A DNA stretch of 7,853 nt from Spirosoma sp. (GCA_025351545.1 JANXVQ010000907.1:1-7853); one strand, 5' to 3'; positions 1 through 5,743 are shown, numbered from the stretch's first letter. Numbers and translations are program-made. Notes: generated by a model from the letters alone, not told the origin.

Positions 1-183
1 AGTGGACATGGAGATCGTAACGATCTGACTAATTTTGTGAGTATGCAATCGCCCGAAATGCTCAGAAATATTTTTCTGGTTCACGGCGAATATGAAAGTA
101 TGGAATCCTTCAAAGCCACCTTGGCCGAAGAGGGTTATCCGCAGGTGACTATACCTAAGAAAGGAGAAAGCTTTGACTTATAA
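1..183 (+). CDS. Beta-CASP metallo-beta-lactamase-fold hydrolase, C-terminal fragment (5' end outside window)
   Basis: Only the last 60 codons are present; the frame is open from base 1 to a TAA at 181-183. The fragment starts with Ser-Gly-His-Gly-Asp and has Leu-Val-His-Gly-Glu at residues 26-30. These are motifs B and C of the beta-CASP/RMMBL region of zinc-dependent RNA-processing nucleases (the CPSF-73/YSH1-like family), where the two histidines help to bind the catalytic metals. The tail (ESFKATLAEEGY, then IPKKGESFDL) is the usual C-terminal end of the bacterial members of this family. Known members are cytoplasmic endo- or exoribonucleases; the exact substrate cannot be told from this fragment. 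The catalytic HxHxDH motif would lie upstream of the window. It is followed by an inverted repeat and then accA on the same strand. The family call is fairly safe; orthology to RNase J proper is not supported. Confidence 0.82.
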   Translation, partial: SGHGDRNDLTNFVSMQSPEMLRNIFLVHGEYESMESFKATLAEEGYPQVTIPKKGESFDL

Positions 184-184
184 A

Positions 185-260
185 TGTGAATGATAAATGA
201 GGAATCGGGGCCGCCCGTGCGAATGATGCTACTGGTCCCATTCCTCATTTATCATTCATA
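185..260. repeat. AT-rich perfect inverted repeat (19-bp arms) between the hydrolase gene and accA
   Basis: The left arm at 187-205 (TGAATGATAAATGAGGAAT) and the right arm at 240-258 are exact reverse complements. A G-U pair plus a further pair extend the stem to 185-260, and the loop is 34 nt. It begins 1-3 bases after the upstream stop codon. There is no T-tract after the stem, so it is not a classical intrinsic terminator. It could stabilise a transcript end, act as a REP-like element, or be a transcriptional pause site. The left arm carries stop codons in all three forward frames. Confidence 0.8.
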
Positions 261-288
261 ATCGTACCGGCGACCCGGTCATTATTGA

Positions 289-1242
289 ATGAGAACATAC
301 CTCGATTTTGAGAAGCCCATTGCCGACCTCGAAGCACGGTTGGAAGAGACCAAGAAATTGGCCCAAACCAGCAATGTAGATGTCAGTGAAGCCGTTAATG
401 TGCTGGAGCAGAGTATTGATAGACTGCGCCGGGAAATTTTTCAGAACCTGACGCGCTGGCAGCGAGTTCAACTGTCGCGCCATCCAGACCGGCCCTATAC
501 GCTCGATTATATTTCGCTCATGTGCGATCAGTTTATCGAGCTACACGGCGATCGTACCGTTCGTGATGATCCGGCTATGGTGGGCGGTTTTTGTGAACTT
601 GGTGATCAGACAGTGATGATTATCGGGCAGCAGAAAGGCCGCAATACGAAGCAGCGTCAGTACCGTAACTTCGGCATGCCGAATCCCGAAGGGTATCGGA
701 AAGCCTTGCGGCTGATGAAGCTGGCCGAGAAGTTTAACAAGCCCATTATAACGTTAATTGACACGCCGGGTGCATTTCCGGGTTTGGAAGCCGAAGAGCG
801 TGGCCAGGGAGAAGCCATTGCCCGCAACCTGAAAGAGATGTTCATGCTGACGGTTCCCGTTATTTGCATTGTCATCGGCGAAGGTGCATCGGGTGGCGCC
901 TTGGGCATTGCCATTGGTGATAAGGTACTTATGCTCGAAAATACCTGGTATTCGGTTATCTCGCCCGAAAACTGTTCCACTATTCTCTGGCGGAGCTGGG
1001 ATTTTAAAGAACAGGCGGCCGAAGCGATGAAGCTAACCGCCCGCGATATGAAAATGAACAAATTAGTTGATGAAATTGTAGAGGAACCCATTGGTGGGGC
1101 GCACAACGATCATCAGGGAATGGCGAATCATTTGAAAGAAGTTATCCTGAAAATCATTGCCGAGCTTAGTGCCATCGACCCTCAGGAGCGTATCAATCAG
1201 CGTATTGATAAATTCTGCGACATGGGCGTTGTGGTGGAGTAG
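289..1242 (+). CDS. accA: Acetyl-CoA carboxylase carboxyltransferase subunit alpha
   Basis: This is the alpha subunit of the carboxyltransferase half of acetyl-CoA carboxylase. With AccD it moves the carboxyl group from biotin-BCCP to acetyl-CoA, giving malonyl-CoA for fatty acid synthesis in the cytoplasm. The 317 residues match the usual length of about 315-320. Visible features are the N-terminal helical [11 protein letters not shown] segment, a basic [20 protein letters not shown] loop (residues 118-136), DTPGAFPG at 158-165, the crotonase-fold glycine-rich GEGASGGA at 197-204, and SVISPEN at 222-228. The ATG at 289 gives the expected N-terminus; no Shine-Dalgarno is seen, as is usual in Bacteroidota. 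A 5-bp GC stem (266-270 with 275-279) lies just upstream of the start. No TAnnTTTG promoter box is visible in the 105-bp upstream gap, so co-transcription with the upstream gene is possible. accD is not in the window. Confidence 0.97.
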   Translation: MRTYLDFEKPIADLEARLEETKKLAQTSNVDVSEAVNVLEQSIDRLRREIFQNLTRWQRVQLSRHPDRPYTLDYISLMCDQFIELHGDRTVRDDPAMVGGFCELGDQTVMIIGQQKGRNTKQRQYRNFGMPNPEGYRKALRLMKLAEKFNKPIITLIDTPGAFPGLEAEERGQGEAIARNLKEMFMLTVPVICIVIGEGASGGALGIAIGDKVLMLENTWYSVISPENCSTILWRSWDFKEQAAEAMKLTARDMKMNKLVDEIVEEPIGGAHNDHQGMANHLKEVILKIIAELSAIDPQERINQRIDKFCDMGVVVE

Positions 1243-1261
1243 ATAGTTTTTCTTTATATAG

Positions 1262-1295
1262 AAAGAGCCCCTGAAAATGTTTTCAGGGGCTCTTT
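1262..1295. terminator. Strong bidirectional intrinsic terminator between accA and the convergent nuclease-like gene
   Basis: The arms 1262-1277 (AAAGAGCCCCTGAAAA) and 1280-1295 are perfect 16-bp reverse complements with a GC-rich core (GAGCCCCTG). In practice the inner A-T pairs would open to form the loop. On the plus strand the stem ends in TTTT (1293-1296), 20 nt after the accA stop. On the minus strand the A-run of the left arm supplies the T-tract. The minus-strand gene's TAA (1295-1297) overlaps the first base of the stem, so one hairpin appears to end both transcripts. Confidence 0.9.
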
Positions 1296-1816
1296 TATGC
1301 AAAACGTTTTTGGTTTCCACGGTATAAAACAGCTTTCATGTCCGCGAATTCGACTTGCTCGTTTAAATTGTTTGATTGTCTGGCTGGACGTGGAGACGTG
1401 TCTCCAACACATAAATAGGCTTCAATACGTTTCGTGGTAAATGCTACCCGTTCCTGGAAATGCTGAATTGTTGCTTTAAGTTGCTCTTTTGCATCATGAG
1501 TGTATTCTGCACGTTTGTTAGGCCGTGTAGTTTCCTTAATTTCTATGAAACAAAATGTTTTCTCATCAAAGACGGCGCAATCACAGTGAGCTGAGTCTCC
1601 GTCAAAAAGAAGACAATGATCAATAGACAAAAAGTGAATGTCGCGGCCAGTTGGATTTTCAACTTTAAAATGCCTGATACCAGTGGGATTGTCCTGGATA
1701 TGACATTGTTTTTTATCGGTCGTGTCGTCGTAAATATGAAATTCCGAGTCGGTCAGTGTTTTCAAACAACTGTTTTGTTCTGTTAAGATAAACGCCTGTT
1801 TGATCAAGTCACGCAC
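1295..1816 (-). CDS. Putative PD-(D/E)XK-like nuclease, partner of the upstream ATPase (hypothetical)
   Basis: This 173-aa soluble protein has no signal peptide or membrane segment. I do not recognise a named family. The core reads HCDCAVF-DEKTF-CFIEIKE: Asp79, then Glu92-x-Lys94, then a helix with Gln112-Leu113 (AKEQLKATIQHF). A D-(about 12)-ExK pair on adjacent strands followed by a QL helix is the layout of PD-(D/E)XK nuclease folds such as the RecB-like and restriction-enzyme families, so DNA cleavage is a reasonable inference but unproven. It is unusually cysteine-rich (seven Cys; His67-Cys68, His77-Cys78 and Cys80 flank Asp79). The start is GTG at 1814-1816, inside the last codons of the ATPase gene (8-nt overlap, different frame). 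An in-frame stop at 1838-1840 rules out a much longer start. It is probably translationally coupled to the ATPase and acts with it. Alternatives are a non-catalytic PD-(D/E)XK relative or a regulator. Confidence 0.72.
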   Translation of the reverse strand: MRDLIKQAFILTEQNSCLKTLTDSEFHIYDDTTDKKQCHIQDNPTGIRHFKVENPTGRDIHFLSIDHCLLFDGDSAHCDCAVFDEKTFCFIEIKETTRPNKRAEYTHDAKEQLKATIQHFQERVAFTTKRIEAYLCVGDTSPRPARQSNNLNEQVEFADMKAVLYRGNQKRFA

Positions 1817-3014
1817 TGGGGATACTTCGATATAGGTTTAATAACAGGTCTTGTTCTCCAGCCAGATCTTCCGAAACGTCGTCAAGTTCGTTGTCGGCAA
1901 TCAGACCGGTTTTATCGCTGATTATATTCCGAACCGTGCCGCCATCCACATAATAAGCCGCAAACTCATCGGGATTAATCCAGCACCGGGGTGGTATGAT
2001 TTTCTCAACTTCTGCCCGTAGCGCGTCGCTCTTTTGTGCCACTTTATAAGCCAGCATGAGCGTATTAAATGAGCTTAGCACATAGGGGCTATGCGTTGTT
2101 ATAACCCATTCCGCGTCCTTGTACTCAACATCAGGCTGAAGTCCACTCATTAGACTGTAAATTAGGTCTTTCTGAGCCGTAGGGTAGAGGTTGAGTTCAG
2201 GTTCTTCGATGATAAAGCGACGGTTAGCTTGACGACGCTGATGTTCAACTACAAGAAGTAATGGGACAACAGCTTGATAACCACTGGCACTTTGTGATAA
2301 AATAACAGATTTATCGTCGGAGTAATAAATTAAATCCCGACCATTTTCCCTGTTGTAACGAATGTTTAGAAAAGGTATTTGAAGTTGGCTTTGCCTATTC
2401 CTTGATCTTTCAAATTCCTGCCCGAATGATTTTACAGATTCCGGCAAACTAATATCTGCGCTTAGTAAGCTCCAGATAGAATCAGACAAGAGAGGAAAAA
2501 GGTGGCGTTCTGTTGGTATTAAGGTAGAATAAGATCCAAATATTTTAGGTAAAATTTGTTGGTAAAAATTTAAACTGTGAGCCATTACATTCCCCTCGTA
2601 TAAAGGGGAATGTCCATTCCACTTCGTTGACGTGCGAAAAATCTTTAAAGGTAGGACTTGCGAGTACATGGCATTCTCCTCTATGAACAATGACAAATTA
2701 TCATTGATGAAATTCTGCCCCCGATCAGTAAAGTCAAATTGTAAACCTTTTTTATATGTCAATTTATAGAAATTGTCGGTAAACCCCCAGTAAGTTATCT
2801 CGTCATCAATGAATGCATTTAGATTAAACTTTGTAATTAAAGATTCAATATCACGAACTGAAGGTTCGCTTAATTTATTATCCCCGCCAATCGCAATCAA
2901 CTTCGCAAGCGTACTTTTTCCTGAACCCTGCGGACCGATAAATACCGTATGCCTTTTGACCTCTAATTCAGCTTCCCGAATCGGACCGACGTTCTTTACT
3001 GTCAACTTTGCCAT
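1809..3014 (-). CDS. AAA/ABC-type ATPase (OLD/AAA_15-AAA_21-like), first gene of a two-gene unit
   Basis: This 401-aa cytoplasmic ATPase is related to the SMC/OLD/ABC class seen in many defence and DNA-repair systems. Visible motifs in order are an N-terminal beta-hairpin MAKLTVKNVGPI typical of RecF/OLD ATPases, Walker A GPQGSGKST (27-35), an IPTER segment (166-170), an ABC-signature-like SQSASGYQ (240-247), Walker B with catalytic acid FIIEEPE (267-273) followed by the D-loop-like NLYP, and the H-switch TTHSP (306-310). The C-terminal ~90 residues resemble the tail of this ATPase group. No TOPRIM or HNH domain is fused to it. The region between Walker A and the signature (roughly residues 50-240) is a variable insertion and is encoded by markedly AT-rich DNA. 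The start ATG at 3014 lies about 20 bases after a perfect TAnnTTTG box. The stop overlaps the start of the nuclease-like gene, implying an operon. It probably senses a trigger and licenses the partner; this role is inferred. Confidence 0.88.
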   Translation of the reverse strand: MAKLTVKNVGPIREAELEVKRHTVFIGPQGSGKSTLAKLIAIGGDNKLSEPSVRDIESLITKFNLNAFIDDEITYWGFTDNFYKLTYKKGLQFDFTDRGQNFINDNLSLFIEENAMYSQVLPLKIFRTSTKWNGHSPLYEGNVMAHSLNFYQQILPKIFGSYSTLIPTERHLFPLLSDSIWSLLSADISLPESVKSFGQEFERSRNRQSQLQIPFLNIRYNRENGRDLIYYSDDKSVILSQSASGYQAVVPLLLVVEHQRRQANRRFIIEEPELNLYPTAQKDLIYSLMSGLQPDVEYKDAEWVITTHSPYVLSSFNTLMLAYKVAQKSDALRAEVEKIIPPRCWINPDEFAAYYVDGGTVRNIISDKTGLIADNELDDVSEDLAGEQDLLLNLYRSIPSA

Positions 3015-3026
3015 GCTATTTCACGG

Positions 3027-3054
3027 TTTGTCTGCAAATCTAACGTTATCTTTG
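3027..3054 (+). promoter_or_regulatory. Candidate Bacteroidota promoter for the HAD phosphatase gene
   Basis: TATCTTTG at 3047-3054 is an exact TAnnTTTG -7 match, with TTTG at 3027-3030 as a -33 element after a 16-bp spacer (slightly short of the usual range). The predicted start of transcription is near 3061, leaving a leader of about 30 nt before the ATG at 3092. It overlaps the oppositely oriented ATPase promoter. Confidence 0.55.
3035..3042 (-). promoter_or_regulatory. Candidate Bacteroidota -7 promoter box for the ATPase-nuclease unit
   Basis: On the minus strand this reads TAGATTTG, an exact match to the Bacteroidota primary-sigma -7 consensus TAnnTTTG. It lies about 20 bases upstream of the ATPase ATG, so the leader would be only around a dozen bases. 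No convincing -33 TTG/TTTG is seen at the expected distance. Confidence 0.5.
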
Positions 3055-3091
3055 GCTCCCGGTTTATTTAAGGCCAGAACCGAATCTGCGA

Positions 3092-3730
3092 ATGGAGTCC
3101 ATACCCAATAAATCAACGCTTAAAAACCTTATTTTCGATCTCGGTGATGTCATCATCCCAATTGACCTGACGGCTCCTGTTCGGAATTTTGCCATGCTGG
3201 CTAACCTGCCCGAAGATGAAGTTCGGGCCATCTGGAAACAGCATGATATCTGGAATCAGTACGAAACCGGTCTGGTTGACGACGACATATTCCGAAGTCA
3301 TGTTCGGCGGTTGTTGAAAAATGATGACTGGGCCGACGAGGTGATTGATACCGCCTGGAATACCGTTCTGCTCGACCTGCCTGTCGACCGCATTGAGCGA
3401 ATTAAAGAACTGAAATCGACTCATCGCCTGTTCCTGCTTAGCAATACCAGTCCGATTCATATCCGGCAGGTGAACCGTGTACTGACAGAAATGAATCAGC
3501 CAACGCTGGAGGAACTCTTTGAACGGGTGTTTTATTCCTACGCCGTTCGTTTGATGAAACCGGCCCCCGAAATTTATATGCACGTACTGGACGAGGCTGG
3601 GTTAGTACCCGAAGAAACGGCTTTTTTTGATGATAATGCTGCGAACATCAAGGCCGCTGCTGAGTTAGGTATTCAAGCTGTACACGTAAAGCCACCTCTG
3701 ACGATTCTTGATTATTTAAACGATGTATAA
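3092..3730 (+). CDS. HAD-superfamily phosphatase, YihX-like
   Basis: A 212-aa cytoplasmic haloacid-dehalogenase-fold hydrolase. Motif I is FDLGDVI with the nucleophile Asp16. Motif II is LLSNTS (Ser117, Asn118), motif III is MKPAPEIY (Lys156), and motif IV is FFDDNAANI (Asp180, Asp181). The whole layout, including a helical cap at roughly residues 25-95 and the VKPPLTILDYL tail, follows E. coli YihX, a glucose-1-phosphate phosphatase of about 200 residues. As in YihX, the second Asp of the common DxD motif is Gly (DLG), so this is a family trait and not damage. The substrate is not determined by sequence; sugar phosphates are likely. ATG at 3092 fits, with no Shine-Dalgarno; a perfect TAnnTTTG box lies 38-45 bases upstream. 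It is divergent from the ATPase gene and followed by an inverted repeat. Confidence 0.9.
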   Translation: MESIPNKSTLKNLIFDLGDVIIPIDLTAPVRNFAMLANLPEDEVRAIWKQHDIWNQYETGLVDDDIFRSHVRRLLKNDDWADEVIDTAWNTVLLDLPVDRIERIKELKSTHRLFLLSNTSPIHIRQVNRVLTEMNQPTLEELFERVFYSYAVRLMKPAPEIYMHVLDEAGLVPEETAFFDDNAANIKAAAELGIQAVHVKPPLTILDYLNDV

Positions 3731-3733
3731 TTT

Positions 3734-3790
3734 ATGTAAGCTATAGGATGTACACTTTCTCCTGTAAAATTTACATCCTATAGCTTACAT
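3734..3790. repeat. AT-rich perfect inverted repeat (19-bp arms) between the HAD and M50 genes
   Basis: The left arm at 3734-3752 (ATGTAAGCTATAGGATGTA) and the right arm at 3772-3790 are exact reverse complements with a 19-nt loop. It begins 4 bases after the HAD stop codon and ends 12 bases before the M50 start. There is no T-tract. TTACATC occurs twice (3771-3777 and 3785-3791), so the arm is itself built from short repeated words. The arm length and position match the repeat at 185-260, but the sequence is different. Confidence 0.82.
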
Positions 3791-3802
3791 CTTACTTCCT
3801 GC

Positions 3803-4954
3803 ATGAATAAGAATACGCGCACTTACCTCCTGCATGGAGGTCTTTTTTTGATTACCCTGATTACCACCACAATGGCTGGCGCCGAGTGGATGTTTGGGCG
3901 GTTATTTATTCCAATTGAAGGAATGAAAACTCTCGGTTGGGCAGAGTTTGTGGCTGGGTTTCAGTTTTCAGTGCCGTTTCTGGCAATTTTAACTGTCCAT
4001 GAATTTGGCCATTATTTTACCGCAAAAGCCAACCAAGTGCGGGTAACGTTGCCGTACTATATTCCTCTCTGGATTGGTATCGGGCAAAGCATTGGTACGC
4101 TGGGCGCCTTCATCCGGATTCAGGATTATATTAACAGCCGCCGGAAATACTTCGACATTGGCATTGCCGGACCATTAGCCGGGTTTGCACTGGCGCTGGT
4201 TGTGCTCTGGTATGGTTTTACGCATTTGCCACCTCCCGAATTCATCTTTACCATCCATCCCGAATATCAGAAATGGGGGCTGGATTATGGATTGTATGCG
4301 TATCAGCATCTGCCAGAAGGCGGGGCCGTTGGGTTGGGTGATAATCTGCTGTTTAATTTCTTCAAAAATCATGTGGCCGATCCTGCCCGAGTACCGCATC
4401 CTTATGAAATGATTCACTATCCTTATCTATTGGCGGGTTATCTGGCGTTGTTTTTTACGTCGCTCAACCTGATTCCAATTGGGCAGTTAGACGGCGGGCA
4501 CATTCTCTACGGGCTTATCGGCCGGAAACGATTCCACTGGTTGTCGCCCATATTGTTTGTTGGTTTTGCCTTTTATGCCGGATTGGGCGTATTCAAACCA
4601 ACTGATTTTGCCGTACCAACCGATAATGCTTTTTTCTCGGAGTTGGGCTCGTTTGGACTCTACATTGGCTTTCTCTATCTGGCTTTTTCGCGCATCAGCG
4701 AAAATCGTATGACTTCCCTGCTCATTACACTCAGCGTTGTGGCTGCTCAGTTGGTGGTGTCGTGGGTGCGCCCCGATATGGAAGGGTACTCTGGTTTTCT
4801 GGCCTTTACATTCGTGTTGGGCCGCTTCCTGGGCATTTACCATCCCGAAACCGAATTAGACGAACCCCTGGATTTAAAACGGCAAGTGTTGGGCTGGATT
4901 GCTCTGATTGTCTTTGTGTTATGTTTCAGCCCACGCCCTTTCCTGATTTCATAG
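3803..4954 (+). CDS. Site-2-protease-like zinc metalloprotease, peptidase family M50
   Basis: A 383-aa multi-pass inner-membrane protease. The zinc motif HEFGH is at residues 66-70 within a hydrophobic segment, and the third zinc ligand lies in NLIPIGQLDGGH (222-233, Asp230). AGPLAGF (122-128) is the conserved glycine-rich element seen in M50 proteins near the active-site helices. Several hydrophobic segments are visible, around 8-25, 50-65, 117-138, 208-225, 246-263, 284-297, 305-320, 330-345 and 362-377. No PDZ domain is apparent, so this is not an RseP type; it resembles the compact EGY/FtsH-less M50 group in bacteria and plants. Family members cut transmembrane segments of regulators or signal peptides; its substrate is unknown. 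A 50-residue soluble loop (about 142-205) separates the two motif regions. The start has no Shine-Dalgarno. It is convergent with the exonuclease gene. Confidence 0.92.
   Translation: MNKNTRTYLLHGGLFLITLITTTMAGAEWMFGRLFIPIEGMKTLGWAEFVAGFQFSVPFLAILTVHEFGHYFTAKANQVRVTLPYYIPLWIGIGQSIGTLGAFIRIQDYINSRRKYFDIGIAGPLAGFALALVVLWYGFTHLPPPEFIFTIHPEYQKWGLDYGLYAYQHLPEGGAVGLGDNLLFNFFKNHVADPARVPHPYEMIHYPYLLAGYLALFFTSLNLIPIGQLDGGHILYGLIGRKRFHWLSPILFVGFAFYAGLGVFKPTDFAVPTDNAFFSELGSFGLYIGFLYLAFSRISENRMTSLLITLSVVAAQLVVSWVRPDMEGYSGFLAFTFVLGRFLGIYHPETELDEPLDLKRQVLGWIALIVFVLCFSPRPFLIS
3825..3849 (+). terminator. Terminator-like hairpin plus T7 tract inside the start of the M50 coding region
   Basis: ACCTCC (3825-3830) pairs perfectly with GGAGGT (3836-3841) around a 5-nt loop, followed after one C by seven Ts (3843-3849). 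The shape is that of a short intrinsic terminator, but it lies at codons 8-16 of the M50 gene. It may be chance, or it may allow early termination when translation is poor. Confidence 0.3.
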
Positions 4955-4974
4955 AAACCCTGTAAGGGCGCGGG

Positions 4975-5009
4975 TAAAAACGAAATTCTCAGTCTATACG
5001 GAGAGTTTC
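4975..5009 (-). terminator. Possible weak terminator after the exonuclease gene
   Basis: On the minus strand GAAACTCTC (5009-5001) pairs with GAGAATTTC (4990-4982) with one A-C mismatch around a 10-nt loop that holds the gene's TAG stop. G and then five Ts follow (4981-4976). The stem is AT-rich and imperfect, so the call is tentative. The gap to the convergent M50 stop is only 39 bases, so it would be the only obvious terminator here. Confidence 0.35.
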
Positions 5010-5611
5010 AATTGCTCACTCAGCTTGAATACTTCTTTCAGACATTGTGCTGTTAAAACCGCATCTTCCAGCGCATTATGAAAACCGTCTTCCCGGGCGA
5101 AACCAAAATAACTGGCAATAGCCGTCAGGCTCAAACGGTCGGGTACTTTACGACCGTTGGCTTTTAAAACCCGGAATGTAAAGTAAGCCAGCGTATGCAG
5201 ATCGAGCAAAACACGCGAGTAGGGCCACTTGAGTTTTTCGTAGCGGTAGGCTTCTTTTAAAAAGTTGATGTCGTTAATGACGCTCTGCCCGCAAATAATC
5301 ACATCACGCAAAAAAGGTGTTCGATCTACCTGCTCCTTGGGAACCCGCAGGCCGAGTTCTTTACAAATCCATACTTCCAGTTCAGGCAACACGTCGTAAA
5401 TCATAGGCGCATCTTCCAGCTCAGCCAGCGATAGGTTATGAATCTTTTCGGAAGATGACGAAAACGCATCTTTATTTTCGGGATATACATTGGTTAAGTA
5501 CCGACCTTTTTCAACCCAATTGTCGTCGAAGAGCACGGCACCTACCTGGATTATCTCGTTATAGTCTGGCTCGGGGCCAGTCATTTCGAGATCAAGAACT
5601 AAAAAAGACAT
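4994..5611 (-). CDS. DEDDh-family 3'-5' exonuclease
   Basis: A 205-aa single-domain exonuclease of the RNase T/DnaQ (DEDDh) fold. Exo I is LDLEMTG with Asp7 and Glu9. Exo II is GQSVINDINFL with Asp114, and Exo III is FHNALEDA with His178 and Asp183. These are the four acidic metal ligands and the general-base histidine that define the family. The DLEMTG start recalls oligoribonuclease, while the C-terminal HNALEDA-x-TAQCL is closer to DNA polymerase III epsilon/PolC-type exonucleases, so the substrate (RNA or DNA) is left open. No other domain (GIY-YIG, BRCT, polymerase) is attached. It is probably a stand-alone cytoplasmic trimming or proofreading-like nuclease. ATG at 5611 gives the expected N-terminus, with Exo I beginning at residue 5. 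It is convergent with the M50 gene and has a hairpin-rich upstream region. Confidence 0.92.
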   Translation of the reverse strand: MSFLVLDLEMTGPEPDYNEIIQVGAVLFDDNWVEKGRYLTNVYPENKDAFSSSSEKIHNLSLAELEDAPMIYDVLPELEVWICKELGLRVPKEQVDRTPFLRDVIICGQSVINDINFLKEAYRYEKLKWPYSRVLLDLHTLAYFTFRVLKANGRKVPDRLSLTAIASYFGFAREDGFHNALEDAVLTAQCLKEVFKLSEQLKLSV

Positions 5612-5670
5612 AGTCTAAAGTTAAATATTCGTACGTATTGGTTACTAAATGAATTATAATAGCATAAATT

Positions 5671-5693
5671 GAAAAACTACTTACTAGTTTTTC
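5671..5693. repeat. Short perfect inverted repeat upstream of the exonuclease gene
   Basis: GAAAAACTA (5671-5679) and TAGTTTTTC (5685-5693) are exact reverse complements with a 5-nt loop, 60 bases upstream of the exonuclease ATG. The stem is AT-rich. Its loop overlaps CTTACTA (5680-5686), which can instead pair with TAGTAAG (5714-5720). Confidence 0.55.
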
Positions 5694-5699
5694 TGCACC

Positions 5700-5711
5700 T
5701 ACAATATTGTA
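5700..5711. promoter_or_regulatory. 12-bp perfect palindrome, possible operator
   Basis: TACAATATTGTA is a perfect dyad 89 bases upstream of the exonuclease ATG. Such a symmetric AT-rich site suits a dimeric repressor, but only one copy is present and no regulator gene is nearby. The call rests on symmetry alone. Confidence 0.3.
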
Positions 5712-5743
5712 CATAGTAAGGGCGTTTTACTCTTAACAATCTG

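Noticed and set aside
657..1106. 149-codon open frame antisense to accA
   Set aside because: It lies wholly inside accA on the other strand, has low-complexity Ser/Ala/Pro-rich content and no family motif; it is a codon-bias shadow.
2809..3111. 100-codon plus-strand frame covering the start of the ATPase gene and the divergent spacer
   Set aside because: It would run over the ATPase Walker A region and into the HAD start; no recognisable features, and it conflicts with two well-supported genes.
3113..3583. 156-codon open frame antisense to the HAD gene
   Set aside because: It mirrors the HAD coding sequence, whose four motifs are intact; no independent motif or start context.
3092..3730. 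Loss of the second Asp of the HAD DxD motif as a sign of inactivity
   Set aside because: The YihX-type HAD phosphatases naturally have DLG(N/G/D)V here, and the other motifs are intact.
4762..4965. 67-codon frame overlapping the M50 C-terminus
   Set aside because: It is in an alternate frame of a clearly coding region, with no motif.
5616..5623. TAACTTTA on the minus strand as a -7 box for the exonuclease gene
   Set aside because: It has one mismatch to TAnnTTTG, sits 5 bases from the ATG and has no -33 element; a leaderless transcript would be required.
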